DNA of 40,847 nt. Source: Castellaniella sp. GTDB lineage: Bacteria; Pseudomonadota; Gammaproteobacteria; Burkholderiales; Burkholderiaceae_B. This document shows, piece after piece, positions 40,142 through 40,847 of the stretch. The DNA is taken from assembly GCF_004321985.1 (NCBI RefSeq), contig NZ_SCQN01000017.1:1-40847 (forward strand), given 5' to 3'. The stretch's first letter is position 1; each line of letters opens with the position of its first letter. The notes under the pieces are model-generated. The model was not told where the DNA came from and ran no database searches. It saw only the letters and a list, made by a program, of their open reading frames with translations. Made by a program: the position numbers and the translations under genes.

Positions 40142-40847
40142 TCGAGGCGATCCGCCAGGGACTGAAAGCAGACGGGTACTCCGTCTCGATCGCCAAGCTG
40201 TGCCAGTGGTTCAACATCCCCCGGCGCACGGTGTACTACAAGCCAAGCAAGTCTGCGCCGAAGGTCGATGCGAAGTTTGCCGAGCCCATCAAGGCCATGA
40301 TCGAAGAGTCGCCGTCCTTTGGCTACCGGACAGTGGCGCACCTACTGGGCCTGAACAAGAACACGGTGCAGCGTATTTTCCAGCTCAAGGGCTGGCAGGC
40401 GAAGAAGCGTGCCGTCGGGTTCAGGCCTCGCATCGAGGCGCTTCCGTCGGTAGCAACCGCGCCTAATGAGCGCTGGTCCACGGATCTGTGCCGAATCTGG
40501 GCAGGCCGCGACGGTTGGGCCACGCTGGCGCTGGTGATTGATTGCCACACGCGCGAACTGCTGGGTTGGCATCTGTCGCGCAGTGGCAAGGCCACCACTG
40601 CCAGCAGTGCGCTAGAGCAAGCCCTGATCACCCGGTTTGGAACCCTGGGTCGTGTGCCTGAGCCGTTCTTGCTTCGATCGGACAACGGGTTGGTTTTTAC
40701 CTCTCGCAGCTACACAGCATTGGTGCGCAGCTACGGCCTGCGTCAGGAGTTCATCACGCCGCATTGCCCGCAGCAGAACGGCATGGTCGAACGGGTCATC
40801 AGAACGCTTAAAGAACAATGTGCTCATCGGCACCGCTTCGAATCCAT
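40138..40847 (+). CDS. IS3-family transposase OrfB, DDE integrase (3' end outside window)
   Basis: This is the first 236 residues of the catalytic subunit. An HTH_21-like segment (IPRRTVYYKPS and IEESPSFGYRTVAHLLGLNKNTVQRIFQLKGW) precedes the rve integrase core. The core acidic residues are visible: first Asp in NERWSTDLCRIW, second in LLRSDNGLVFTSRSY, and Glu in QQNGMVERVIRTLKEQC with the K/R seven residues later. The catalytic triad is therefore intact within the window. The sequence reaches the right edge before the stop codon. Confidence 0.92.
   Translation, partial: MIEAIRQGLKADGYSVSIAKLCQWFNIPRRTVYYKPSKSAPKVDAKFAEPIKAMIEESPSFGYRTVAHLLGLNKNTVQRIFQLKGWQAKKRAVGFRPRIEALPSVATAPNERWSTDLCRIWAGRDGWATLALVIDCHTRELLGWHLSRSGKATTASSALEQALITRFGTLGRVPEPFLLRSDNGLVFTSRSYTALVRSYGLRQEFITPHCPQQNGMVERVIRTLKEQCAHRHRFES

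Larger units (their letters stand above)
39719..40847 (+). mobile_element. IS3-family insertion sequence (right end outside window)
   Basis: Two overlapping transposase frames (orfA, orfB) mark an IS3-family element. The left boundary is set tentatively at TGTCGGATTGGGGCAG, because it begins with TG and lies about 100 bp before orfA. The partner inverted repeat is beyond the window, so the boundary is unproven. The element sits directly upstream of the broken mrr gene. Confidence 0.6.

Noticed and set aside
1-40847. CRISPR arrays, tRNA, rRNA, phage genes or att sites
   Set aside because: No regularly spaced repeats, no tRNA- or rRNA-like stretches and no phage structural genes were seen on reading both strands.

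Overview
The window looks like chromosomal DNA of a Betaproteobacterium, order Burkholderiales and probably Alcaligenaceae. The grounds are high GC, strong AGGAG-type ribosome binding sites, several DctP/DctQ/DctM (TRAP) genes, and FNR/FixK-style regulation of a stress and fermentation block. The family assignment is inference from gene content; no rRNA or tRNA gene was seen. All functions below come from reading motifs by eye, without database searches.

Layout, left to right. (1) 1-3073: 5' part of a TRAP substrate-binding protein, a PAS-GAF-GGDEF diguanylate cyclase and a DsbG-like periplasmic thioredoxin, with a relic of IS-type terminal repeats between the last two. (2) 3120-18737: a low-oxygen/stress block. 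It holds a SMUG1-type uracil-DNA glycosylase coupled to a P2-like cation ATPase, an MBL/beta-CASP nuclease, a DksA/TraR zinc-finger protein, Hsp20, a zinc alcohol dehydrogenase, an MgtA-type ATPase, an ADP-forming acyl-CoA synthetase/GNAT fusion, an FNR-like regulator with no Fe-S cysteines, and an APH-like/P-loop kinase fusion. The content recalls the low-oxygen-activated (lxa) locus of Burkholderia and ANR-controlled stress clusters of Pseudomonas. (3) 18760-23358: RluE, then a MmgE/PrpD, ComA-like, NDH-2 operon. (4) 23266-25740: two small membrane proteins of unknown function, then a two-gene unit: a protein whose only cysteine lies in a His-Cys-Asp motif after a short leader, and a membrane-anchor-free S26 peptidase. 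This resembles the SodN/SodX arrangement of nickel superoxide dismutase. (5) 25878-28971: a DeoR regulator, FGGY kinase, HpcH/HpaI aldolase operon with a tandem operator candidate. (6) 29225-30920: aldo/keto reductase, ArfB, cupin. (7) 31042-37386: amidase, TRAP transporter, DUF2848 protein, aldo/keto reductase. (8) 37391-40847: decayed toxin-antitoxin genes, TrhA/hemolysin III, orphan small ORFs, a second IS-end relic, a broken mrr gene and an IS3-family element cut by the window end.

The main unifying signal is a set of five 14-bp sites of the form TTGA-N6-(T/G)CAA. Each lies upstream of a minus-strand gene or operon: hsp20, adh, acs-mgtA, the membrane-protein pair and the HCD-protein/peptidase pair. 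Together with the cluster-less FNR-like regulator encoded among them, they suggest one FixK/DNR-type regulon. It would join classical anaerobic stress genes to two uncharacterised modules, the HCD-protein/peptidase pair and the membrane-protein pair, which are the most interesting content of the window.
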